Origin: Bacteroides faecalis | Lineage (GTDB): Bacteria; Bacteroidota; Bacteroidia; Bacteroidales; Bacteroidaceae | Length of the DNA: 64,000 nt | Direction: 5' to 3' | Assembly: GCF_003865075.1 (NCBI RefSeq) | Contig: NZ_BHWB01000022.1 | Span: 1 to 64,000 of the forward strand | Shown: positions 1 to 11,156 of the stretch, one piece after another | How positions within the stretch are numbered: position 1 is the stretch's first letter | How the letters are laid out: every line of letters starts with the position of its first letter | Program-made: the position numbers and the translations under genes | Notes under the pieces: model-generated | Databases searched by the model: none | What the model was told of the DNA's origin: nothing | What the model saw: the letters and a program-made list of their open reading frames with translations, nothing else

Positions 1-11
1 GAAGTCAGTTT

Positions 12-2893
<2,882 letters not shown>

Positions 2894-3004
2894 TCTGGTT
2901 TTGTTTGTTATATACGTTTAGCGTATTATGATTATTAATATAATAAATACTATTGATAATAATGATTACTGTAATTTTACTTTTCATCATGTCATAACCT
3001 TTTT

Positions 3005-3114
<110 letters not shown>

Positions 3115-3119
3115 TTGAA

Positions 3120-3163
3120 GAAGCCCCTTCAGTCGATTGACCGGAGGGGCTTTCTGTTTTTTA
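3120..3163 (+). terminator. rRNA operon intrinsic terminator
   Basis: A G+C-rich hairpin (aagcccctt at 3121-3129 pairing with aggggcttt near 3144-3152) is followed by a T-rich tail. It lies directly after the 5S gene and is the expected end of the rRNA transcript. Confidence 0.88.
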
Positions 3164-3581
3164 TCCGCTCTGATTAAGAGAGTGCTTATTGTACAATTCT
3201 TGTGATACCTACGTACTTATGAATGTATCGGTTAGGAAATCTGGAAATTGTGTTTATATATGACTAAAGAATTATTCTAGTATATTTTAAGTAGTATAGA
3301 GAAGTCCAAAACAAGTATTTTTGTTGCATTAGAATGCTGTTCTCAAAGATTGTCCTTATAAGGAAGAAACGCATCAGAAAGATAAGAATGATTATGAACT
3401 AATGAGATATTAATTATCATTTCACTTAAAAAGAGTTCATGAGTTTATAGTGAATAAAGCTATTTTAACGAAATAGTCATTTTGTTATGTGAACAAAACT
3501 GATTATGAATTGTTTTAATAATAGAGTTAAACTAATATACTTAAATGATGTGAATAACGATAAACGAATGTGTTTTATTAG
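3164..3581. other. A+T-rich intergenic stretch, no gene seen
   Basis: About 420 bases between the rRNA terminator and the promoter of the next gene. A TATTTTTG element at 3316-3323 matches the Bacteroidetes -7 consensus on the + strand, and there is a short palindrome, ccttataagg, at 3353-3362. I found no credible coding frame on either strand and no recognisable RNA. Confidence 0.6.
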
Positions 3582-3589
3582 TACATTTG
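3582..3589 (+). promoter_or_regulatory. -7 element (TACATTTG) before the small secreted protein
   Basis: Matches TAnnTTTG, the -7 consensus of the Bacteroidetes primary sigma factor, 42 bases before the ATG at 3632. No clear -33 TTTG is visible, so this is a moderate candidate. Confidence 0.45.
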
Positions 3590-3631
3590 TGATCGAAACA
3601 TGAGAATTCTATTAATAACAAGAGAAATACA

Positions 3632-4075
3632 ATGAGATTTTCTGTAAAATTCATATTAGCCTTTGTTTTATTTATGCTATCATATAGTATGAGTAACGCT
3701 GCTATGAGTCTTTCTACTTGTATTTCTGCAACTAAATGTTCTTCATCCCAATTATCAGAAGCATCTTCTAATATTGATACTAGCTTTTCTTTTAGCACTA
3801 GTACATCATTGGGTTTTGATAAATCACAATCATTGTCTATTTCTGATGCAGAAATGGCAATTAAGTCTGTTTCTGAAATATATAATAACTATCGTCTTCG
3901 TAGGATCATTGAAGCCAATGATCTTTTTAAAGATGTCTTGCACAAGTTTTTTTTGTTAAGAGAAAATATACTTGTATTAGACCAAAGTAAATCTTATTAT
4001 TCGGATAAGGATCCACATTACTCTACTATCTGTAGCGACTATTACGTGTTCGCTCTAAGACGTATCTTTATTTAG
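3632..4075 (+). CDS. Small secreted protein of unknown function
   Basis: 147 residues. The N-terminus is a good Sec signal peptide: basic start MRFSVKF, a hydrophobic core, and likely cleavage after SNA near residue 23. Next comes a Ser/Thr-rich stretch (about 25-70), then a more structured part ending in a Cys/Tyr-rich tail (YSTICSDYYVFALRR). I cannot assign a family or function. It stands alone between the rRNA operon and the TonB operon, with a -7-like element 42 bases upstream. The signal peptide and in-frame length support a real gene. No catalytic motif is visible. Confidence 0.6.
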   Translation: MRFSVKFILAFVLFMLSYSMSNAAMSLSTCISATKCSSSQLSEASSNIDTSFSFSTSTSLGFDKSQSLSISDAEMAIKSVSEIYNNYRLRRIIEANDLFKDVLHKFFLLRENILVLDQSKSYYSDKDPHYSTICSDYYVFALRRIFI

Positions 4076-4123
4076 TATTTTACCCCTTTTTATTTACTTT
4101 TCGTACCCCTGTATGAACTTTGT

Positions 4124-4147
4124 ACAACTTTTTGGTTAAAAAGTTGT
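4124..4147 (+). other. Perfect hairpin in the leader of the TonB operon
   Basis: acaacttttt (4124-4133), loop ggtt, aaaaagttgt (4138-4147): a perfect 10-bp stem with a tetraloop, 81 bases before the exbB start. No T-run follows on the + strand, so it is not a normal intrinsic terminator for the upstream gene. It could be a leader structure or a protein-binding palindrome. Confidence 0.4.
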
Positions 4148-4228
4148 AGGGTCTATAGCGCAGTGTGTCTAATCGTATACCAAATTTTCTAAATAACTAA
4201 AATTTATTTTCTTAACAAAAAACTTATT

Positions 4229-5026
4229 ATGGAAACTACTAAAAAAAGTCAAGTCGTTGGCATTAAGAATGCTGGCATTGTTATTATTTGCTGTTTTATA
4301 ATAGCTTTGTGTATTTTTTATTTCCTATTAGGAAATGGGGCTAATTTTATGAATAATGACCCCAACAACCATCCGTTGAATATCTTAGGTACTATTTACA
4401 AAGGTGGTGTTATTGTACCTGTTATTCAAACATTGTTGCTGACAGTTATTGCATTGAGTGTTGAGCGTTATATCGCACTTCGTTCTGCTTATGGTAAAGG
4501 TTCATTAGCTAAATTCGTAGCTAATATTAAAGATGCTTTATCTGCTGGTGATGTGAAAAAAGCGCAGGCAATCTGTGACCAACAATGTGGTTCAGTAGCT
4601 AATGTTGTTACTTCTACTTTGCGTAAGTATGAAGAGATGGAAAAGAATACAGAGTTGTCTAAAGAACAAAAATTATTGGCTATTCAAAAAGAATTGGAAG
4701 AAGCAACTGCTTTGGAAATGCCAATGATGCAACAGAATCTTCCTATTATTGCTACAATTACTACATTGGGTACATTGATGGGATTGCTTGGTACTGTAAT
4801 CGGTATGATCCGTTCATTTACAGCTTTAGCAGTAGGTGGTGGTACTGACTCTTTGGCATTGTCACAAGGTATTTCTGAAGCCTTGGTTAATACTGCATTC
4901 GGTATTTTGACTGGTGCATTGGCTGTTATTTCTTACAACTACTACACTAATAAAATTGATAAATTGACTTACGGACTCGACGAAGTCGGATTCTCTATTG
5001 TGCAGACTTTTGCTGCTACTCATTAA
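4229..5026 (+). CDS. exbB: MotA/TolQ/ExbB proton channel family protein
   Basis: 265 residues. This is the proton-channel subunit that, with ExbD, converts proton-motive force into movement of TonB at the inner membrane. Hydrophobic segments lie at about 12-35, 56-78, 168-192 and 213-235. The family core is visible as the PIIATITTLGTLMGLLGTVIG stretch and the later NTAFGILTGALAVISYNYY helix. It is the first gene of a six-gene, same-strand cluster followed by two ExbD proteins and TonB, which fits energising outer-membrane TonB-dependent receptors. Family membership is clear; which receptors it serves cannot be read from the sequence. Confidence 0.95.
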   Translation: METTKKSQVVGIKNAGIVIICCFIIALCIFYFLLGNGANFMNNDPNNHPLNILGTIYKGGVIVPVIQTLLLTVIALSVERYIALRSAYGKGSLAKFVANIKDALSAGDVKKAQAICDQQCGSVANVVTSTLRKYEEMEKNTELSKEQKLLAIQKELEEATALEMPMMQQNLPIIATITTLGTLMGLLGTVIGMIRSFTALAVGGGTDSLALSQGISEALVNTAFGILTGALAVISYNYYTNKIDKLTYGLDEVGFSIVQTFAATH

Positions 5027-5054
5027 TTTTGCGAACCCTTTAAATCTATTAACC

Positions 5055-5660
5055 ATGGGCAGAGCGCAAATAAAAAAGAAAAGTACGTTCATAGATATGA
5101 CAGCTATGAGTGACGTAACTGTATTGCTTCTAACTTTCTTTATGCTAACTTCAGCATTTGTGAAGAAAGAGCCGGTAACAGTTAATACTCCAGCTTCTGT
5201 ATCGGAAATTAAAATTCCGGAGAAAAATGTGCTCCAGATTTTAATTGATCCGGAGGGAAAAGTATTTATGAGCCTCGATAAACAGCAAGATATGCAGGCT
5301 GTTTTGGAGAGTATGGGTGATGAGTATGGCATTAAGTTTACTCCAGAGCAAGAGAAGAGATTTATTGTAGCTTCTACATTCGGGGTACCTATTGGAAGTA
5401 TGCAACAATACTTGGATCTTCCGGAAGAGCAACGGGATAAAATCCTGAAAAATGAAGGAATTCCTTGTGATAGTACTGATAATCAGTTTAAGTCGTGGGT
5501 ACGTAATGCGCGTGCTGCTAACGCGGATTTGCGAATCGCTATCAAGGCAGATGCTTCGACTCCATACTCAGTGATAAAGAATGTAATGAACTCTCTTCAG
5601 GATTTGCGAGAGAATCGGTATAATCTGATTACTACTCTCAAAGGATCGTCTGAAGAATAA
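5055..5660 (+). CDS. exbD: ExbD/TolR family biopolymer transport protein (first copy)
   Basis: 201 residues from the ATG at 5055. A longer frame opens at 4998 inside exbB, but its first 19 residues look unrelated to the family, so I chose MGRAQIKKKS. There is one N-terminal membrane helix (about 20-38). It contains the family's essential aspartate in MSDVTVLLLTFFMLTS (Asp20), followed by a periplasmic domain. The middle of that domain (about 75-150) is longer than in proteobacterial ExbD (about 140 residues). It lies 28 bases after exbB and 15 before the second exbD. Confidence 0.93.
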   Translation: MGRAQIKKKSTFIDMTAMSDVTVLLLTFFMLTSAFVKKEPVTVNTPASVSEIKIPEKNVLQILIDPEGKVFMSLDKQQDMQAVLESMGDEYGIKFTPEQEKRFIVASTFGVPIGSMQQYLDLPEEQRDKILKNEGIPCDSTDNQFKSWVRNARAANADLRIAIKADASTPYSVIKNVMNSLQDLRENRYNLITTLKGSSEE

Positions 5661-5675
5661 AATGGAGGAAAAATT

Positions 5676-6326
5676 ATGAGTGCCGAAGTACAAGAGAGTG
5701 GTGGAAAGAGAGGAAAAAGCAAGCAGAAAAAAATATCTGTGCGGGTAGATTTTACTCCGATGGTTGATATGAATATGCTGCTGATTACTTTCTTTATGCT
5801 TTGTACCACATTAAATATACCTCAAACGATGGAAATAAGTATGCCGTCGAATGATAAGGATATAACAGAAGATCAGCAAAGTATGGTAAAAGCTTCTCAG
5901 GCAATAACACTGCTTTTGGGAGGTGATAACAAACTTTACTATTATGAAGGAGAGCCCAACTATAAAGATTATAGTTCGTTGAAGCAGACCAGTTATGCTG
6001 CGAGTGGAGTGCGCGATGTGCTTTTGCATAAGAATGCTGTTGCAGTGAACAAGGTAAGAGCATTGAAACAACAGAAATTGGATCTTGTGATTACTGACGA
6101 TGAATTTAAGAAGCAAGTTTCTGAGATAAAAAGTGCAAAAGACACGCCAACTGTTATTATCAAAGCTACGGATGATGCTTCTTATGAGAATCTGGTTGAT
6201 GTGCTGGATGAAATGCAAATTTGTAATATTGGTAAATATGTAATTACCGATATTGCAGAAGGAGATAAGTTTTTGATGAAGAACTTCGATGCAAAAGGAG
6301 AATTGTCGAAAAATTTAGCTGAATAA
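5676..6326 (+). CDS. exbD: ExbD/TolR family biopolymer transport protein (second copy)
   Basis: 216 residues. The basic N-terminus leads into the signature DFTPMVDMNMLLITFFMLCTT, with the family aspartate at Asp31, then a periplasmic domain of about 165 residues. It differs clearly from the preceding copy, so this is an old paralogue pair rather than a recent duplication. ExbD acts as a dimer in the ExbB pore, so the two paralogues could form a heterodimer; that is inference. A strong ribosome-binding-like aaaatggaggaaaa precedes the ATG. Confidence 0.93.
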   Translation: MSAEVQESGGKRGKSKQKKISVRVDFTPMVDMNMLLITFFMLCTTLNIPQTMEISMPSNDKDITEDQQSMVKASQAITLLLGGDNKLYYYEGEPNYKDYSSLKQTSYAASGVRDVLLHKNAVAVNKVRALKQQKLDLVITDDEFKKQVSEIKSAKDTPTVIIKATDDASYENLVDVLDEMQICNIGKYVITDIAEGDKFLMKNFDAKGELSKNLAE

Positions 6327-6356
6327 ATAAGTAACACCTAAAAAAAGAAAAGTAAA

Positions 6357-7169
6357 ATGGCAAAAATAGATTTGACTTCTTCGGAATGGTGTCAACTGAT
6401 TTTTGAAGGTAAGAATCAAGCATATGGTGCCTTTAGGATACGCGAAAATTCGACCAAACGTCATAATATCGCCATGCTGATTGTATTGGTGGTAACTGCG
6501 ATTGGTTTTACTATTCCTACATTGGTTAAGTGGGCAACTCCGAAGCAAAGAGAAGTAATAACTGAAGTGACTACACTGTCGAAATTGGAGGCACCGGAAG
6601 TGAAACAGAATGAAGTAAAAAAGGTTGTTCCTGTGGCACCTCCTCCTCAGGCAGTGAAGAGCTCTATCAAGTTTACGACTCCTAAAATCAAGAAGGATTC
6701 AGAAATTGATGAAACGAATGAAATTAAGAGTCAAGAAGAATTGCTTTCCACTAATGTGGCTATTTCGATTGCCGATGTAAAAGGTAATGATGAAGTTCAT
6801 GGAGCGGATATTGCAGACTTGAAACAGATCGTAGTACAAGGTGAACCCGAACCGGATAATACTATATTTGAAGCAGTAGAACAGATGCCCTCATTCCCGG
6901 GAGGTGAGCTTTTGGCTTATCTTGGTAAGAATATTAAGTATCCGACAATTGCACAGGAGAATGGTACACAAGGTCGTGTTATCATACAATTTGTGGTAGA
7001 ACGTGACGGTTCGATTACGGATGTACATGTAGCTCGTGGAGTAGATCCTTATTTGGATAAAGAGGCAATTCGTGTGATACAAGGTATGCCCAAATGGATT
7101 CCGGGTAAACAGAATGGTAAAGCGGTGCGTGTGAAATTTACAGTCCCGGTTTTATTTAAATTGACGTAA
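6357..7169 (+). CDS. tonB: Energy transducer TonB
   Basis: 270 residues. A short cytoplasmic N-terminus (about 1-35) is followed by one membrane helix (about 37-56), a charged and proline-containing linker (VVPVAPPPQ near 95) and a C-terminal TonB domain (about 170-270). That domain has the typical FPGGELLAYLGKNIKYP and GRVIIQFVVERDGSITDV motifs. The protein spans the periplasm and drives TonB-dependent receptors. Position directly after exbB-exbD-exbD supports the assignment. The cytoplasmic N-terminus before the helix is longer than in E. coli TonB, as is common in Bacteroidetes. Confidence 0.94.
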   Translation: MAKIDLTSSEWCQLIFEGKNQAYGAFRIRENSTKRHNIAMLIVLVVTAIGFTIPTLVKWATPKQREVITEVTTLSKLEAPEVKQNEVKKVVPVAPPPQAVKSSIKFTTPKIKKDSEIDETNEIKSQEELLSTNVAISIADVKGNDEVHGADIADLKQIVVQGEPEPDNTIFEAVEQMPSFPGGELLAYLGKNIKYPTIAQENGTQGRVIIQFVVERDGSITDVHVARGVDPYLDKEAIRVIQGMPKWIPGKQNGKAVRVKFTVPVLFKLT

Positions 7170-7170
7170 A

Positions 7171-8121
7171 ATGAAGATAGAGAGACAATTTTGGCTGATA
7201 GGAATCGTATTATTGACGGTATTTGGTGCTTGCGGTTCTAAAGGTGGACCGACGGATACTTATTCGTCTGGTGTGATAGCTATTGCAGCGGATGCAAGTT
7301 TCGAGCCTATAATACAGGAAGAGATTGATGTATTTGAAAGTCTTTGTCCTCTGGCCGGAATTGTCCCTCGTTATACCACGGAAGTGGAAGCGATAAATTT
7401 ACTTCTGAAAGACAGTGTCCGATTAGCTATTGCGACCCGGACACTGACTAAGGAGGAAATGGAATCATTCCATAGCCGTAAGTTTTTCCCTAAAGAGATA
7501 AAGTTGGCTACAGATGGTCTGGCATTGATAGTTAATCGTTCGAATCCGGACTCTTTGTTGAGTGTACGCGATTTCCGTCGTATTTTGACAGGGGAAGTGA
7601 AAAATTGGAAAGAAATTTATCCGGATTCCCGTTTGAAAGAAATTCAAGTGGTGTTCGATAATAAAAATTCGAGTACAGTACGTTTTGCAATAGATTCTAT
7701 CTGTGATGGAAAGCCATTGGCAACGGGCAATGTAAGTGCGTTGGAAACGAACCTGCAGGTTATAAATTATGTAGCTAAGACACCTGATGCGATAGGAGTA
7801 ATTGGGGTAAACTGGTTAGGCAACCGTAAGGATACAACTAATCTATCTTTTATAGAGGAAATCAGAGTTATGGCAGTAAGTGCAGAAGAGGTGGCAACTG
7901 TTGCCAATAGTTATAAACCTTTCCAGGCTTATCTATATTATGGTAACTACCCGTTGGCGCGACCTATTTATGCTTTGCTGAATGATCCCCGTGGAGGGCT
8001 GCCCTGGGGGTTTGCTTCTTTTATGACTTTTGATAAAGGACAGCGGATTATTTTTAAGTCGGGACTTCTTCCGGCTACGCAACCGACACGTATTGTTAAT
8101 GTGAAGACGAATAATAACTAA
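7171..8121 (+). CDS. PstS-like phosphate-binding lipoprotein
   Basis: 316 residues. A lipoprotein signal (FGAC, Cys21) precedes a periplasmic binding-protein fold of the PstS type. Visible features are AIAADASFEPIIQEE near 34, the hinge-like RLAIATRTLTKEE, and TGEVKNWKEIYPDSR. It starts one base after the tonB stop codon, so it is almost certainly translated with it. No phosphate ABC permease genes are nearby, which suggests a sensory or accessory role to the TonB complex rather than import. Binding of phosphate itself is not shown by the sequence. Confidence 0.82.
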   Translation: MKIERQFWLIGIVLLTVFGACGSKGGPTDTYSSGVIAIAADASFEPIIQEEIDVFESLCPLAGIVPRYTTEVEAINLLLKDSVRLAIATRTLTKEEMESFHSRKFFPKEIKLATDGLALIVNRSNPDSLLSVRDFRRILTGEVKNWKEIYPDSRLKEIQVVFDNKNSSTVRFAIDSICDGKPLATGNVSALETNLQVINYVAKTPDAIGVIGVNWLGNRKDTTNLSFIEEIRVMAVSAEEVATVANSYKPFQAYLYYGNYPLARPIYALLNDPRGGLPWGFASFMTFDKGQRIIFKSGLLPATQPTRIVNVKTNNN

Positions 8122-8135
8122 AATTTGAGACTATC

Positions 8136-9569
8136 ATGAAACGAGTACAAATGTTTTTAGCTGGAGCGTTTATAGCAGTTGGGTCGCTCTATGCTCAATC
8201 ATCTGATGCTGAATGGCAGGAGGATGTTGCAAAATTGAAAGAAACTATTCAGAAGAATCCGACTCAAGCAACGGAAGAAGCTGAACAACTGATAAAAGGA
8301 AAAAATAAAAAAAATGTTGATCTTTTGGTGGCAATTGGAGAAGTCTATTTGCAAGCTGGAAAACCTACAGAAGCAGGAGAATATGCAGCTCTTGCTAGAA
8401 AAGCGGATGGCAAATCAGCTCTTGCTTCTCTACTGGAAGGAGACATTGCAATAAAACAGAAAAATGCTGGTTTGGCTTCCCAAAAATATGAAGAAGCTAT
8501 TTATTTCGATTCGCATTGTGTAAATGCTTATTTGAAGTATGCGGATATTTATAAATCAGCCAATGTAAGCCTTGCAATTGAGAAGCTGGAACAATTAAAG
8601 ACCTTAGAACCGTCCAACACGAATGTAGACAGAAAATTAGCCGAAATTTATTATTTTAAAAATGATTTTGTAAAAGCTGCCGATGCTTATTCGCATTTTG
8701 CGATGGAGCCAACAGCAACAGAAGAAGATTTGGCAAAATACGCATTTGCACTTTTCCTGAAGCATGATTTTCAGAAATCTCTTGAAGTGGCTAACATGGG
8801 GTTGAAGAAAAATTCGCGTCATGTTGCGTTCAATCGTTTGGCAATGTATAATTACACTGACTTGAAACGTTTTGATGAAGCAATTAAAGCTGCTGATATT
8901 TTCTTTAATGAATGTGATAAGGCAGACTATTCTTATCTGGATTATATGTATTATGGTCATTTGTTGGAAGCTTTAAAGAAATATGGTGAAGCTGCAGAGC
9001 AATACGAGAAAGCGGTTGCACTGGATTCAACAAAGACTGATTTATATAAAAATATATCTTTTGCTTATGAAGAGCAGAATGAATATAAAAAAGCAATCAG
9101 TGCTTACCAAAAGTATTATTCGTCACTTGAGAAGGAACAGCAAACTCCTGATTTGCAATTTCAGATGGGGCGACTTTATTATGGTTCAGGTACGCAAGCT
9201 GATTCATCTGCAATCACAGTAGAAGAGCGTAAGCAGGCCTTGGAGTTGGCAGACTCTGTCTTTAAAACCATTGCCGAAACGGCTCCGGATAGTTATTTAG
9301 GTAATTTCTGGAGAGCTCGTACCAATTCTGCATTAGATCCTGAAACAACTCAGGGATTGGCAAAACCTTTCTATGAGGCAGTTGCTTCTATGTTGGAAGG
9401 CAAGAATGATTCACGGTACAATTCTGCGTTGGTTGAATGTTACAGTTACCTTGGATATTATTATCTGGTAGTTAATAAACTGCCTGAATCTAAGAAATAC
9501 TGGAGCAAAATTCTGGCTATAGACCCCGCTAATGCTACTGCTAAAAGAGCATTGGACGGCATCAAATAG
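8136..9569 (+). CDS. Periplasmic tetratricopeptide-repeat protein
   Basis: 477 residues with a Sec signal peptide ending at LYAQ (about 21). Most of the rest is TPR-like helical repeats, for example AGKPTEAGEYAALARKADG, KYGEAAEQYEKAVALD and NEYKKAISAYQKYY. Such proteins act as protein-protein scaffolds. It is the last gene of the TonB operon, 14 bases after the PstS-like gene and followed by a clear terminator. It is therefore probably a periplasmic partner of this system; the exact role is unknown. Confidence 0.85.
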   Translation: MKRVQMFLAGAFIAVGSLYAQSSDAEWQEDVAKLKETIQKNPTQATEEAEQLIKGKNKKNVDLLVAIGEVYLQAGKPTEAGEYAALARKADGKSALASLLEGDIAIKQKNAGLASQKYEEAIYFDSHCVNAYLKYADIYKSANVSLAIEKLEQLKTLEPSNTNVDRKLAEIYYFKNDFVKAADAYSHFAMEPTATEEDLAKYAFALFLKHDFQKSLEVANMGLKKNSRHVAFNRLAMYNYTDLKRFDEAIKAADIFFNECDKADYSYLDYMYYGHLLEALKKYGEAAEQYEKAVALDSTKTDLYKNISFAYEEQNEYKKAISAYQKYYSSLEKEQQTPDLQFQMGRLYYGSGTQADSSAITVEERKQALELADSVFKTIAETAPDSYLGNFWRARTNSALDPETTQGLAKPFYEAVASMLEGKNDSRYNSALVECYSYLGYYYLVVNKLPESKKYWSKILAIDPANATAKRALDGIK

Positions 9570-9596
9570 TGAATAATTTTAGTTGTTTGTCGTGAC

Positions 9597-9637
9597 AGGA
9601 GGAGTGGAGAGTGATTCTTAGCTCCTCCTTTTTTTAT
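9597..9637 (+). terminator. Terminator of the TonB operon
   Basis: aggaggag (9597-9604) pairs perfectly with ctcctcct (9622-9629), followed by a run of T. It is 27 bases after the TPR gene stop. Confidence 0.9.
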
Positions 9638-9685
9638 TATTTTTTCTCTTTTCTATTGGAATATTCAAAAGATTGTCGCTTTTGC

Positions 9686-9705
9686 AGTGTACTAACTAAT
9701 ACACT
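9686..9705 (+). promoter_or_regulatory. Operator-like inverted repeat before the GntR/ABC remnant
   Basis: AGTGTA (9686-9691) and TACACT (9700-9705) form a perfect 6-bp inverted repeat around an A+T-rich 8-base centre. It lies 31 bases before the first ATG and right after a CTTTTG stretch that may be the promoter. Regulators of the GntR YtrA group often bind such palindromes in their own promoters. A decayed GntR gene follows, so this is probably its old autoregulatory operator (inference). Confidence 0.55.
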
Positions 9706-9736
9706 AAAAGGTCTATAAACTTTTAATTTAAGAGCT

Positions 9737-9834
9737 ATGATTACTGTTGAGAATCTTTCGTTTTCTTATCGAAAATCCAAGCATACTGTATTGCATGATG
9801 TTTCTCTTTTTGGGGAGAAGGGGAGAGTGTATGT
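9737..9834 (+). pseudogene. N-terminal stub of an ABC transporter ATPase
   Basis: The first 32 or so codons read as a typical ABC ATPase start: MITVENLSFSYRKSKHTVL, then HDVSLFGEKGRVY. The frame ends just before the Walker A motif should appear. The sequence then switches, out of frame, to a GntR-type regulator at about 9835, which indicates a deletion between two genes of one operon. No ATPase function can remain. Confidence 0.8.
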
Positions 9835-10188
9835 ATTTATCTACAGATTGCTGATAGAATTTGTGACGAGATACTTCTGGAACAATATCTTGAAGAGGAG
9901 CGTATTCCTTCTGTCAGGGAATATGCTGCTATTGTGGAGGTAAATGCCAATACGGTAGTGCGTTCGTACGATTACCTTCAACTTCAGAATATTATTTATA
10001 ATAAACGAGGTATTGGTTACTTTGTAGTTATGGGTGCCAAATAACTGATTTTCTCTTTAAGAAAGGATACTTTCTTGAAGGAAGACCTAGAATACTTCTT
10101 TCGGCAGATTAAAACACTTGATATTTCTATTCAGGAGATAACTAATATGTATCGGGAATTTTGTAAAAAGAACAGTAAATTGAAGTAA
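9835..10188 (+). pseudogene. GntR-family (YtrA-like) transcription regulator, truncated and interrupted
   Basis: From 9835 the frame reads IYLQIADRICDEILLEQYL, then a winged helix with RIPSVREYAAIVEVNANTVV, the usual GntR DNA-recognition segment. The start codon and about the first dozen residues are missing at the junction with the ATPase stub. A TAA at 10042-10044 interrupts the frame, which then continues in register to the stop at 10186-10188, giving a YtrA-like short helical tail (REFCKKNSKLK). Complete members are about 120-130 residues. Confidence 0.8.
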
Positions 10189-10193
10189 AGATT

Positions 10194-11007
10194 ATGAAAC
10201 GCACAACTTATATATTAATAGGACTTTTTATTGCTGGACTTATTGTACTGGCGGATGGAATACTTGTGATGTTTTCTGGAGGAAAACCTTATGATTCCAA
10301 TGACATTCTTTTTGGGGGAGAACAAGTGACCAAAGAGTTTCCTACATTTAGGGTAATATGGCTTACCCAGTCGGTACTTGCAAAAGAGGATTGTGTTGTT
10401 GGATGGCGAACTCCTGTCTGAAAGTGTTACCTTCGGAAGGGGAAAAGCATGTGTTCTCTTGCCCCAAAGAGGTAAATGATTATCTGACAATGAAGGTAAT
10501 CAGGATACTTTAAGAATTACTTTTGATTATCCTATGGATAAGCTTTCTGAAAAATTTAAGGAACAAAAGTCTGTGGATATGATTATTGTTGAATGGCAAT
10601 TGCGGATGCCATCGGATGTGGAGACTATTATCTGTGATATCAGAAATCAGAAATTAGTACTCAGAAATCTCTCGCAGGATTCTCTTTCTATTGATGCTTC
10701 AGTTTCTGTTGCAGTTGAGGATTGTGATTTTAAGGCTTTCAATGTTTTAAGATGTGCTAATCTGCTGAACCTTCAAAGTGAGAATAGTCGTGATTTATAT
10801 CTATATCTCGATCATATTGATGGGTAGAGTGTGAATCCGAAAACATGTCATATTGATACGGAATACTTAACGGGGTATAATGCCGATGTACAATTAGAAA
10901 AAGGAGAGTGTAAACGTATGTTTTGGACTCCTACAAAAGAAGAGGCAAGGTTGCATATGTTACACTTCATGAGAGGTCTTGTATTACAATGGAATGATGG
11001 TGTCTGA
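10194..11007 (+). pseudogene. Broken membrane-anchored protein of the same ABC/GntR operon
   Basis: Starts 5 bases after the GntR remnant. The N-terminal 75 codons give one membrane helix (MKRTTYILIGLFIAGLIVL and on) and then shift frame near 10390. A second block (10534-10827) is intact until TAG at 10825-10827, after which the same frame goes on to TGA at 11005-11007. I recognise no domain. The layout suggests a protein of about 250-270 residues with a single N-terminal anchor and a repetitive beta-type ectodomain, now dead. Confidence 0.7.
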
Positions 11008-11156
11008 AAAAGAGAAAAAATGTGAATTCCCTTATTAAGATTAACTTATAAATAATAAAATGCGAATCTTACAATATCAACACAGAACCACGAAATTTGT
11101 GATATTGAAGAGATTCACATTTTATATCGTTTCTAGTATAACTTTCAGATGAGCTT

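Noticed and set aside
3541..3798. Minus-strand frame of 85 codons opposite the small secreted protein
   Set aside because: It is the antisense of a frame with a proper signal peptide and has no promoter or recognisable motif.
4998..5054. Upstream extension of the first exbD
   Set aside because: The extra 19 residues overlap exbB and break the normal ExbD N-terminus; the ATG at 5055 fits the family.
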